DNA of 52,924 nt, from the IMG/VR virus record IMGVR_UViG_3300045973_001495, positions 1 through 52,924 of that record; one strand, written 5' to 3'. The stretch's first letter is position 1, and each line of letters opens with the position of its first letter. The notes under the pieces are model-generated. The model saw nothing but the letters and a program-made list of their open reading frames with translations. It was not told the origin of the DNA and did not search any database. Below are positions 1-9,000 of this stretch, in pieces. The DNA is from a virus. Both the position numbers and the translations under genes were made by a program.

Positions 1-420
1 TTCTTTGAGCGGCGACAAGCTGCCATCTTTCACCGAATCAATCACGCTCGAAACCATGCTTTCGACTTCGTGCAGCGTGCCTGCGCTTTGGGCAATCTGC
101 GCGCCCGCTGCCAAGGCGGATTCTTGAGACAACCCAGCGCTTTGCAGCTTCCCCGCCACCTTGCGGGTTAGCAGTGCCATCCACTCAGCGTGCCGCGCCG
201 CATCTTCTGACCCTTCTGGCCGACCATCAAGCCCCGCCTTTTCTGACCAATTCTCCGCTTCAGTCGCGCCAAGTTTCCGCTTGAGAGCGCTGCCAATCTC
301 ACCGCCCGCCGAAGTTAGCAGGCCGCCTATGCCGTCCTTCGCTACCTTATCCCCAAATGCGTCAATGCCGTTATTGATTGACCGCGCCCCGTTCTGCATC
401 AAATCCAGCAAGCCCGCCAT
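1..420 (-). CDS. Hypothetical virion-associated protein, 5' part (cut by window edge)
   Basis: The frame is open from an ATG at 420 to the window edge, giving 140 residues with no stop, so the C-terminus lies outside. The start overlaps the stop of the gene before it (TAATG), the coupling used throughout this late operon. The N-terminus is small-residue rich; residues about 87-95 read DAARHAEWM, a D-x-x-RH-x-x-W arrangement that recalls the DUF6973 type. That resemblance is from memory and is weak. It lies directly after two polyvalent proteins, so co-ejection or assembly is a reasonable inference, but no function can be assigned. Confidence 0.7.
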   Translation of the reverse strand, partial: MAGLLDLMQNGARSINNGIDAFGDKVAKDGIGGLLTSAGGEIGSALKRKLGATEAENWSEKAGLDGRPEGSEDAARHAEWMALLTRKVAGKLQSAGLSQESALAAGAQIAQSAGTLHEVESMVSSVIDSVKDGSLSPLKE

Positions 421-3368
421 TATTTTTGCCCCTTCGATATATCCAAGTAGTTTCTGTAAAGCTGCTTCATCGCCTGTTCGAGTGGGCGCTGTTGCGCGTC
501 CTTTTCTGCTGGCGTCAGGTCGCTGCGTGACTGGATAGCCAAGATGGCGTTGTAATAAGCATTGCCCGACTTGGTTGCGCCCGCTGCCATTTGCCCGAGT
601 TGGATCAACTCTTTTTCGTGGTCGTCCATGCTGGTCACATACTCCGCATCACCCTTCTTGACCGCCTGCTTGTAGGCTTCAGAATGGGCTTCCGCCTCCT
701 TGGCGACTTCGTAGAAGCGCGAGCGCAGTGCTTTGTAATCTGTGTTGCCAGCCACGCCGCGCAATATTGGCGTGTCTTTCAGATCAATAGCGTTCGCGTT
801 GCCTGTGCCGACTTGGATGGCGATATTCCCGGCGTCAAACCAGAATTTAGCCGCGCCACCGCCTAGCGTTGATGTCCAATATTTCAGGACTTCCGGCGAC
901 ACATCAGTAAGCTCGTCGATGTATTTGTTGCCGATGTGGTTAGCACCGAACTGCGAAACGCGGTCATAAATCCCGCCCTTCGTGCCTTTGAACATTTTTT
1001 CATTGTCTGGCTGGGCTTCCCTAAAGTCAGGCTTGAGATCGCTGCCGAAACTGTTTGTGTTGGTAAGCGGATTACCGACAATGGAAAGCGCCGTTGGCAA
1101 TGCGTTGGTGAATCCATTTGTCACCTTGATAGGAGAGAAAGTATCCAGCGCAGATACGCCAGCATGCATCGCTTCCTTGCCTACATCGGCACCACGCATC
1201 ACATTGCCAGTGCGTTGCCCCATCTGCATAATCCAGCCATACCCGTAGGGGATTGGCACCAGCACATAGCCCTTGCTGCCATCCTCATTCGTTTTGCCAG
1301 TAGGAAGAACGATGTTTCTATCCCGCGTGTTCTGCGGGATTTCATCCCAATCGTCATCATCCCAAGCCAAGCGGGCGAGCATCGCAATGGTCGCCATACC
1401 GCCAAGCAGCGCCCATGCTTCCGTCTTATGCTTGCCGGTGCTGAGATTCTTCAGAAGGTTGGCGGTGTCCTGTACGGCAGGATTAAAGAACAGGTAGGCA
1501 GCCGGGAAGAACTTGCTTTCCCCTTTGCGGTTGAAGTTGACCGTGACGTTCTTGGCCGCGCTTGCGGCTTCTGCCTGCGCATCTGCGGTGCTCATGCCGT
1601 TATTCATGTGAGCATCACGCACCGCTTTATATGTCGCCATGCGAAAGGCGTTTTCTGAAGCCACGTTTAGATGCTCAATCCAGCCAGCCAAAGCGCCCGC
1701 CGCCTTGCGCCCTGCCGTGCGAACACCGCGCCATGCCTTCGATTTATCCGCCTTGCTGGATGCCTCACTAAGCAGCGACATAGCGCCCTGCTGGTCATCC
1801 ATTGTGTTCTGCAATTCAGCATTGATGCGGTCAAGATCGGGCAGCCAAGATGCGCCGGTATTGCCACCGTTGGCGCGGTACTCTTCAATTAGCTTGGAAA
1901 ACTCGCCGCTGGCTTTGCCGCTGAACGAGTAGCGCACCAGTGAGCCGAAGATACCCGCATAGTTCTTGGCAGCAGTCGCCGCCACCTTTGCGCCTTCGGT
2001 TGCGGTCAGGTTGACCATGCCGGACAGCGCATCACGCACCATGTTCTTGAAGATGAATTCAGGGTTGTAGCCGGTGTAAACCTTGGACAGATACCCGTTA
2101 AGCGCCTTCGCATAACCGAGCGCTGTGTCTAACTGCTCCTGCCCCATGTTCGTGTAGGCGCGAGCTAGCAGATCATCGCGGAAAGTGACGCGAACCGGCT
2201 TGCCCTTGATGTAGATATACGCCTCGTTGTCTTGCAGCGCAGGAAGTGGGCGGGTTTGCGTCTTGCCATTGACGACAATCTTTGTCGTGTCTGGCTGGTC
2301 TAGGGTTATCAGGTTGCCAACCAGATCACGATTGTCGGCAATGAATTGCGCTAGGTGTTGGCCCACGGTGTTCTTTTCCACCGCCACTACGCCCGCGTAA
2401 TAGTCGCGCACGATGTTGGCAAAGACATCATCGGCTTCAGTCGTGCGGCCCGTGGCGCGCTTTTGCTTGCCGCTTACGGATTGCCCCTTGCCGGTACCGC
2501 CGCTGCTGTCGTCGTTGGTCTTGAGTGGCACATAGTATTTGTAAGCGCCATCGTAAGCCGCACGTTGTTCGGCGCTCACAATGCCCGCCTTCTGCATCAT
2601 ATCTAGCCGCTGCTTGGTGACTGCCTGCACCGCATCTGCTGCCTGTTTGATAGCCCTGAAGTTCGGCATTGCCTGCAAAGCAGCCATGCGATTATCAGCG
2701 TCCTTGTCGGTGATGCCCGAACCGCTGTCGTTGCTTGGATCAACCGTGCGAATCTGTGTATTCCGCTCTTTCGCGTGCGCAACCTTCAGGTATTCATTGA
2801 CGTTTTCATGCGTTACCTTACCGGCAGACATCGCATCAAGAATGGGCTTCAGCACCTTCTGCTCGAAGTCTTCGATTCGGCTGGCAATGCGCCCGTGACT
2901 GCGTTCTTCCGCCTTGTAGACGTTGTTTTGCGTCGTGACCTTGCCGCCGTTCTTCAGTGTTTCAGCGTGCAGGGTTGTCCAGCGGTTCCACTTGTCTTGG
3001 ATTGTGCGCTGGAATTTCTCTGTGCGGCTCTCATCAGGCAAGGACATTGGTTGCGGTTGGCCGGGCAGCACGCCACCGCTTGCACCGCTTGGCGGCTGCG
3101 CGGCTTTGGATTGCTTGATGCCCTGCGATGGCTCATCGTTGGTGGCATCTTCTGCATCATCCATCTTGAAGGCGCGGTACTTCATGCCGTGCTGTGCTTG
3201 GATGGCGTCAACGAACTCCGCACGCTCCTGCATCAGCGAATCAATCGCGCTTTGAATGGCCTTACGTTGATCGGCTTTGCTGGGGTTTTCACCCAAGTTC
3301 GCAAAGATGTTTGAAACGTCCTCATCGTGCATGTTCAGCACATCGGCAATGCAACTGCGTAGCGTCAT
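420..3368 (-). CDS. Large polyvalent protein with LPD38-like domain
   Basis: This 982-residue protein belongs to the polyvalent class: long multidomain phage proteins thought to be packaged and injected with DNA to protect it or act on the host. The stretch from about residue 400 to 720, including GYNPEFIFKNMVRDAL near residue 433 and FFNPAVQDTANLL further on, matches what I know of the LPD38 domain. The N-terminal 300 residues are charged and helical. A Pro/Gly linker near residue 90 (QPPSGASGGV) resembles linkers in the 2260-residue neighbour and is also encoded by an imperfect palindrome. The start overlaps the previous stop (ATGA) and the stop overlaps the next start. No catalytic motif is visible, so the biochemical role is unknown. 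Confidence 0.8.
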   Translation of the reverse strand: MTLRSCIADVLNMHDEDVSNIFANLGENPSKADQRKAIQSAIDSLMQERAEFVDAIQAQHGMKYRAFKMDDAEDATNDEPSQGIKQSKAAQPPSGASGGVLPGQPQPMSLPDESRTEKFQRTIQDKWNRWTTLHAETLKNGGKVTTQNNVYKAEERSHGRIASRIEDFEQKVLKPILDAMSAGKVTHENVNEYLKVAHAKERNTQIRTVDPSNDSGSGITDKDADNRMAALQAMPNFRAIKQAADAVQAVTKQRLDMMQKAGIVSAEQRAAYDGAYKYYVPLKTNDDSSGGTGKGQSVSGKQKRATGRTTEADDVFANIVRDYYAGVVAVEKNTVGQHLAQFIADNRDLVGNLITLDQPDTTKIVVNGKTQTRPLPALQDNEAYIYIKGKPVRVTFRDDLLARAYTNMGQEQLDTALGYAKALNGYLSKVYTGYNPEFIFKNMVRDALSGMVNLTATEGAKVAATAAKNYAGIFGSLVRYSFSGKASGEFSKLIEEYRANGGNTGASWLPDLDRINAELQNTMDDQQGAMSLLSEASSKADKSKAWRGVRTAGRKAAGALAGWIEHLNVASENAFRMATYKAVRDAHMNNGMSTADAQAEAASAAKNVTVNFNRKGESKFFPAAYLFFNPAVQDTANLLKNLSTGKHKTEAWALLGGMATIAMLARLAWDDDDWDEIPQNTRDRNIVLPTGKTNEDGSKGYVLVPIPYGYGWIMQMGQRTGNVMRGADVGKEAMHAGVSALDTFSPIKVTNGFTNALPTALSIVGNPLTNTNSFGSDLKPDFREAQPDNEKMFKGTKGGIYDRVSQFGANHIGNKYIDELTDVSPEVLKYWTSTLGGGAAKFWFDAGNIAIQVGTGNANAIDLKDTPILRGVAGNTDYKALRSRFYEVAKEAEAHSEAYKQAVKKGDAEYVTSMDDHEKELIQLGQMAAGATKSGNAYYNAILAIQSRSDLTPAEKDAQQRPLEQAMKQLYRNYLDISKGQK

Positions 3369-3796
3369 CGGTTAGCCCCTGTCGCCATGCAAGCCGCAAT
3401 GGCTAGCATGATTTCTTCAAACTCGTCATCGTTTACCGCTTCCGGTAAATCGTCCTTGAATACCTGAATTGCTGGTGCGGATTGCGGTTGTCTGCGCTTC
3501 TTGCCGCCGCTTCCTTGGCTGGGAACAATTGGGCGCAAGGTGTCGCTGCTGGCTTGTCCGGGGAAGAACACCACCGAACTTGTCAGCGTTACCCCGTTGG
3601 CGTTGCCGGATACCGCGCCGCCACCTGTAGCAGCGCCCGCAATAATTGATGCGGTTGATGTCAGCGTTACGCCTGATGCCGTGGCATTGCGCACGCCATC
3701 TGCTGCGCCAGCAATGAAGCTAACGGCAGCGGTAAGCGTTACTCCTGAAGCGTTTACGCTACCCCCTGCTGCTGCCCGCGTTAGTAGTAGCAGCAT
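3365..3796 (-). CDS. Small virion protein with three internal repeats
   Basis: This 143-residue protein starts with a short hydrophobic Leu run and then carries three imperfect repeats of about 25 residues. Each contains (A/N)(S/N)GVTLT followed by a hydrophobic strand and (A/P)G(A/Q)A. The Val/Thr alternation suggests beta strands, as in head-fibre or decoration proteins. Residues about 92-143 are charged and may form a separate helix. It is coupled to the LPD38 gene by ATGA. The family is not recognised; a structural role is inferred from repeat type and location. Confidence 0.65.
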   Translation of the reverse strand: MLLLLTRAAAGGSVNASGVTLTAAVSFIAGAADGVRNATASGVTLTSTASIIAGAATGGGAVSGNANGVTLTSSVVFFPGQASSDTLRPIVPSQGSGGKKRRQPQSAPAIQVFKDDLPEAVNDDEFEEIMLAIAACMATGANR

Positions 3797-3799
3797 GGG

Positions 3800-5299
3800 T
3801 TAGACGTAGAAAATCGCGCCGACTACATCATTTGCCGCCGTTACGGTGGCATCCAAGTCAGCAGCAGCGCCCGTGCAAGCTATCCCCAAGCCAAGTGACA
3901 TCGCCAAGCCACCGGGCATCTGATGCGTTGTGGTGCTATTGGGCGGCAGTCCAATCATAAAAGTTGGCGATGCGCCCGAGGCTGGTGCTGTGGCTAGGTT
4001 GTAGAACCGGAAATACTTAAATGCTGCGGTCGTATTGGTCAGCGACCAGCCGAGCAAGCGCCGAGCGCCGGTAAGGATCAGCGCATTGTTTACCGTTGCA
4101 GCCGAAGCGAATTTAAACGTAGTCGCCGCGCCGGTTGCATTGGCGCGGTACTGAATGCCAACGTCACCAATCGCATTCGCACCAGCCACTAGCGCAGGCA
4201 GTGCGGCAATCGACACTGGTTGTGTTGCCACGATTGGCGCAAGCGTTGCCTGCGATGCCTGCACGTTAATGGTTGTCGTGCCAGCAGTAGTTGCCGTGGT
4301 CAGACGCAGTCGGAAATATCGAGCAAGTACGTTTGTATTGCGCAGCACCGCCGCGTTGAATGTCGTACTTGATGCGCCGGATTCACTCAGCAGCGTTGCT
4401 GTAACTGGCAAAGTAAACGCCGCATCATTTGCCCATTGTGCTGTCACTACGCCAGTTGTCCCCATGCTAAGGCACTGGATCGACAAGCTCTTAAACTTGG
4501 CACAATCAATTACGATTAGGTCAGTATTGATGGCGATGATGCCGGCCAGTGAATACGGGAATAAGATCAAATCAGGGTTTTGGCTGCTTGGTACTGGCTC
4601 GGTCGCAATCGCGCTTGGCTTCAGAACATATGCCGCCGTGCCGCTTGTGTGAGCGGTCGCCCGCACGCGGAAATAGGTGTAGTTGGCAACATTCAACTCC
4701 CAACCATAGCTAGGCGTTGCCGCTAGAACGCCGGTCGTTGTTTCAATGACGTTGCTATCAGTACGGACGACCTGCGCTGTTTTCCAGTTGCCGTCAGTGC
4801 CGTTTGTGCTGTCGTTTGACACCTCAAAAATGGCGTTGTGACCTACCAGCGTAGTCGCCGCCATCGTGATCGAAAGTGCGCCGAGGCGATTAGTGTTTAC
4901 GAAAACAGTCTGCGCCGCTGCCGTGATGCTGCCCGATGTGGCGACAATATCGCCTGCCTGAATCGCCACCTTGAGCCGTCCAGCCTGATCCATCTTGAGG
5001 CCAGTGTATTGGCCGTCTGCTGTGGTTTCTGCGGTATCGGAGTCCCGTCGCTGGGCAAGCATGACCTGACCGTAGTCGGTGACGTTGGCCGTGCTGTTCT
5101 TCTGTTTGACGGTTTGCTGTTGGATCGCATCGCCAACCGGCAAAGGGAAAGCCGCCGAGGCATCGCGGCTGTCGCCGTCGTCACCGAATGCGACTTTGAC
5201 GCGCTGAACTTTTACGCCAGTCGAGCCGCTGCCGTTGAGCGTGGCAACTTCATCACTAGCGATAGTGTCGTTGCCGGTTTGAGTGGAATTGTCAGCCAT
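3800..5299 (-). CDS. Phage structural protein, probably tail or fibre component
   Basis: This 499-residue protein is rich in Ala, Thr, Ser, Asn and Val with alternating hydrophobic patterning, which suggests beta-rich folds. The start (residues 1-55) is acidic and includes a G-x-G-x-T-G-V-K-V-Q-R-V-K segment common in phage surface proteins. No enzymatic motif is visible. It is coupled to the 138-residue gene upstream by TGATG and sits in a run of likely surface proteins after the large polyvalent gene. A receptor-interacting or appendage protein is the best guess; the exact role is unknown. Confidence 0.6.
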   Translation of the reverse strand: MADNSTQTGNDTIASDEVATLNGSGSTGVKVQRVKVAFGDDGDSRDASAAFPLPVGDAIQQQTVKQKNSTANVTDYGQVMLAQRRDSDTAETTADGQYTGLKMDQAGRLKVAIQAGDIVATSGSITAAAQTVFVNTNRLGALSITMAATTLVGHNAIFEVSNDSTNGTDGNWKTAQVVRTDSNVIETTTGVLAATPSYGWELNVANYTYFRVRATAHTSGTAAYVLKPSAIATEPVPSSQNPDLILFPYSLAGIIAINTDLIVIDCAKFKSLSIQCLSMGTTGVVTAQWANDAAFTLPVTATLLSESGASSTTFNAAVLRNTNVLARYFRLRLTTATTAGTTTINVQASQATLAPIVATQPVSIAALPALVAGANAIGDVGIQYRANATGAATTFKFASAATVNNALILTGARRLLGWSLTNTTAAFKYFRFYNLATAPASGASPTFMIGLPPNSTTTHQMPGGLAMSLGLGIACTGAAADLDATVTAANDVVGAIFYV

Positions 5300-5715
5300 C
5301 AGTTTTGCACCCGAATAGTTGAAGCAGTCAGACTGAACGTGCCAGCCGTGCTAATCACGTCCGAACCAAAGTCGTTTACAGCCACAAGCTCGTCAGCCGT
5401 TGACGCGCCGCCGCGTGACTTGTAGAACACCGCCTTGCGCGCCGTGATCGTGGATGTGGGCCATGAGACAGCGCCTAGCGTCACATCTAGCCGGTCATTC
5501 ACCGTGTCTTTTGTGACGGTGAAAGCGCACGCCGTACCGCCCGCTGTGTAGCCAGCGCCAGCAACTTCATTGGTGATGCTGCTGCGCTTTAGGTGCAAGC
5601 CCTTATCTTCAACGTATGCCGATGTGACGAGCATCACCTTGAAGGTGTCGGTGTCTAGGTCAATCGCACCGCGTGCCAGATCATCCCAAAATGAATTGAA
5701 TACGATGCTTGCCAT
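5299..5715 (-). CDS. Conserved phage structural protein
   Basis: This 138-residue beta-rich protein opens with a pattern I know from many podo- and siphovirus structural genes: FNSFWDDLARGAIDLDTDTF followed by VMLVTSAY. It ends with a hydrophobic/Thr strand pattern. Such proteins are usually annotated only as structural and are often near tail-fibre genes. The start is a TAATG overlap with the gene upstream, and the stop overlaps the next start, so translation is likely coupled. Confidence 0.6.
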   Translation of the reverse strand: MASIVFNSFWDDLARGAIDLDTDTFKVMLVTSAYVEDKGLHLKRSSITNEVAGAGYTAGGTACAFTVTKDTVNDRLDVTLGAVSWPTSTITARKAVFYKSRGGASTADELVAVNDFGSDVISTAGTFSLTASTIRVQN

Positions 5716-6077
5716 TATCTCTCCTTGATCGTCATGCCCGACATAGCGCCGGATTTGTCACGGGTTATGTCCACGCGGAATTCTTTTGGCTTGGTAGCCA
5801 AGCTCTCAGCTAGTGCGCTGATCGCATCCGACTGCATCCCAGCCAGTGTTTTGAGCGCTGCCGTCAGCGCGTCAGCCACCGGCTTCATGTCAACCTTCAC
5901 CGCCTCAACGGTGATTTTTGGCTCCACCTTCACAATGGGCGCAGGTATCGACGGCATTTCAATCTTCGGCGCTTCCATCGTTGGGGATAGATGAAAGTGC
6001 ATTTCTGGCTTGGGTTCTGGCTTTGGCGTTGGCCTTGCCGTGGTGTCAAGCCGGTCTAGTTCGTTTACGCTGCGCAT
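5715..6077 (-). CDS. Proline-rich hypothetical virion protein
   Basis: This 120-residue protein has a Pro/Lys/Glu-rich, probably extended N-terminal half (PTPKPEPKPEM, then repeated PxIxVEPKI units), followed by a helix at about 70-95 and a short basic C-terminus with an RVDITRDKSG strand. Similar proline-rich linkers occur in small phage proteins that bridge virion components. The start lies 13 bases inside the end of the 2260-residue gene, so expression is probably coupled. No known domain is recognised. Confidence 0.55.
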   Translation of the reverse strand: MRSVNELDRLDTTARPTPKPEPKPEMHFHLSPTMEAPKIEMPSIPAPIVKVEPKITVEAVKVDMKPVADALTAALKTLAGMQSDAISALAESLATKPKEFRVDITRDKSGAMSGMTIKER

Positions 6078-9000
6078 TTCAGCACCTTATTCAAGTCGGC
6101 AAGTCGCCGGTCATAGTCGTTAAGTTCTTTGGTGATGTTGAATTTAGCGTCAACCGTGCGGCCTTCACTGCGCACATAAACCGGCACAGTCACCGTTTCC
6201 TTACCGAAGCGGCTGTTGTTAAATTGCTCAGGATAAGACGCAAAAAACCCCGCACTTGGCGGGGTTTTGCTGAATTTTGCACCTAGCGCTCGTAGCGCGT
6301 CCTGCTCTTCTGGTGTTAGGCCTTCGTAGCCGTCCTGTACTTCGATTCCATATCCTTGCGCTTCTGCATCTGTTCCGCTGCCATCGCCCGCAAGTTGTCC
6401 CGCGCCTGCGATTCCTTGGTCAGCTTCTGAATCGTATCCCACTCTTCCGGTGTCATCCAATCGCGCTTTTGCATAGTCGTTCCAATCTAAAGTGCCATCC
6501 ATTTGGGTGGAGTCGGTGCTGTAGTTCTTCCACCGCGCGCCTAACTTCTTCCAAAACGGGCGAGCATCTTTCTGATCGTCGTGCCCGTTGGTGATGTCGA
6601 TAATATCAACCTTGCCGCCAGAAGTTGCAAGCATTGCCTTGATAACTTGCTCCCCATAGCCTTTGCTTTGCTTTGAATCGTCAATCTTGATATTGCGAAG
6701 CACCGAGAAGCCGTCACCATCCGGCTGCAAAATCACGAAGCCGACATCCTGCTTGGCAATGCGGATTCTGAAAGCTACTGATCCATTTGGGTGAGTCAAG
6801 ACAGGGCGCAGCGTTACATCATCGTTATTCGTGTACTCACCATTCGCCTGCTTTTCCAAGCGCGCAAACACACGTCCAGCGTCGTATTTCTCACCCTTGC
6901 TACCCGCAACTGCCGCCGATCCATTGGAGCCAACAAAACCGCCCTTGCCTGCTGTTTGGGCGGATTGCTTCGCCATCATCAGCAGATCGTTTGTCGTCAG
7001 CTTGCCCGGCTCCATCACGCCAGCACGCATCAGGCGCAAGCGAACCATTGAGACAAAATCACGAATCAGGTTGGCGGCTACTGAACCGAAGCGCTTGGCG
7101 ATGCGCTCTAGCGCGTTGCCGTCTATAACCTTGATGCCTTCTTTAGCTGCCCAATTGGCGGCAACTTCCACGGTATAGGTAAGCGTTTCCTCGGCGCTCT
7201 CCGTTTCACCGGCAGATTCAAGGCGGCGCTGCACTTCATCAGCAAGCAAGCGCTTTGGCGATCCTTCCGGCGCGGCAAGTCCTGCCTTGTGGTTGCTTAC
7301 TGCTGCTTGAGTCAGTGCGTCAAACTGCTTGCGCAGTGCTGGGTCACTGTCCAAACCACCATGCAAATACTCATGCAGGAAAACACCATGCGCGGTGTCT
7401 TCAGCCAGCACGTCGCTGTTGAAAGCGTGGATGCCGGAAACAGGGTCATAAAACGCCTGCATCTGGCCGTCAGCGCTTAACTTTGTTTCCAGCTTGCTAG
7501 AATTGGAAACGCCACCCGAAGGTGGCGCTTTTTTTAATTCATTGCTGCTAACTGCTTCTTGAACCAGATCGCTCGATCTTCCACGGTTCGCTTCAGAGAT
7601 TCTAACTCCGATAGAGTTAGCTGATTTGTAGTTGGTAAGGTATCTGGCCTCACTTTCTGTGAGGTCATCAAATTGCCTTCCAGTTGCTTTGAAGAATCCA
7701 TCTTCTAAGTCCCCATGCTTTTCGCGTAGCCGAGCCAATGTTTCTTCCGTTGGCTCAATAATTCGACTGTACTGCTTTCCACTCAATGCGACAATAGATT
7801 TTACCGAGCCACCATTGTCTTCAATGTACTTTGCCAAGGAGGACAACGTGCCACCTTGAGTTATCGTGTCATCAAGAAGAACGTAATTTCTACCCTGTTC
7901 AACTTCGCCGATAAAAGTTGGCTTGTTAAATATCCTTTCAATCCCATCCATTGATGTTCTCTTTGGCGAGTTTGATTGAATGATTTTTGAATCGGCTTCT
8001 GCGTTGAGTTTCTTTGCCAAGACTTCAGCAGCAGCATGAGGAATTGCATTCTTTCCAGATGCTTCGATGGATGAAACGCCAACAATAATTGGATCATTAC
8101 CAGCTTGACTACGTACCTTTTCTACAAGGTTTGGCGTTATCAACTTTAAAGCCAATCTTAATGCACCAACTTTGTCACCAGACTTGCCAAGTTCATAATC
8201 ATCACCCGACATAATGCCAAGTTGATGCTCAATAATTGCATCTGGAAGTTTAAGAATGGAATTCTTCACCTCATCAGCCAAGCGGGCGCGTTCTGTTGCT
8301 ACGTCCGTGCCATTCACCTTCGCACGCGCCTGCGCAACTTGCTCAATGATTGCGTCTTGCGTACCAACAACCATGCCGCCGCGTTCGTTCTTCCGACCTC
8401 GCGCCATCAGGCGATCAACGAGCTTGCTACCGAAAGCGCTACCTAGTGCCTTGAGTAGTTGGGCGGGGGTGGATTTCTGCGGGGTGGCGGTGCGGGAATA
8501 AAGAACCTTTCTGCTGTTTTCTTCCTTAACCTTGATCGTGCTGAATAGCTTTTCAAAGGCTGCATTGATTTCGGCTTTTTCAGACTCAGTAGGGTACGGG
8601 TAGCTTTCCTTCGCGCCCTCTCCCTGCTCTACCTCTTCAATGACGTTCCATGTCTGGTGATCTAGGATGTTTGCTAAATAGTCGTTGCTTAGGCCGTTCT
8701 GCTTTGCTTTATCAATCAGGAACGATTCAAAAGCGCGGGCTGTCAACTCTTCAATAGTTGACCAATAGTTTTTGGTTCTGCGCGCATCAAGCTCTTTCGA
8801 GCGATCAACCATCTTGCTGTTATTGATTGCCTTAACTACATCGGCATAGGCATCAAGCACTTCCTTGCGTATGCCTTCATGTTTTGTTCGTAGGTTGCTG
8901 GTTATGTCGCCGGTTTTACTACCCACAGCGCGGCTGAAATAGTTGGCTACTGCGTGCCACCACTCGTGACCAAGCGATCCTGCACCGTTTTTTCTGGTCA

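Noticed and set aside
936-1658. Plus-strand open frame of 240 residues
   Set aside because: It lies antisense to the LPD38 gene and has no family resemblance; the minus-strand gene explains the stretch.
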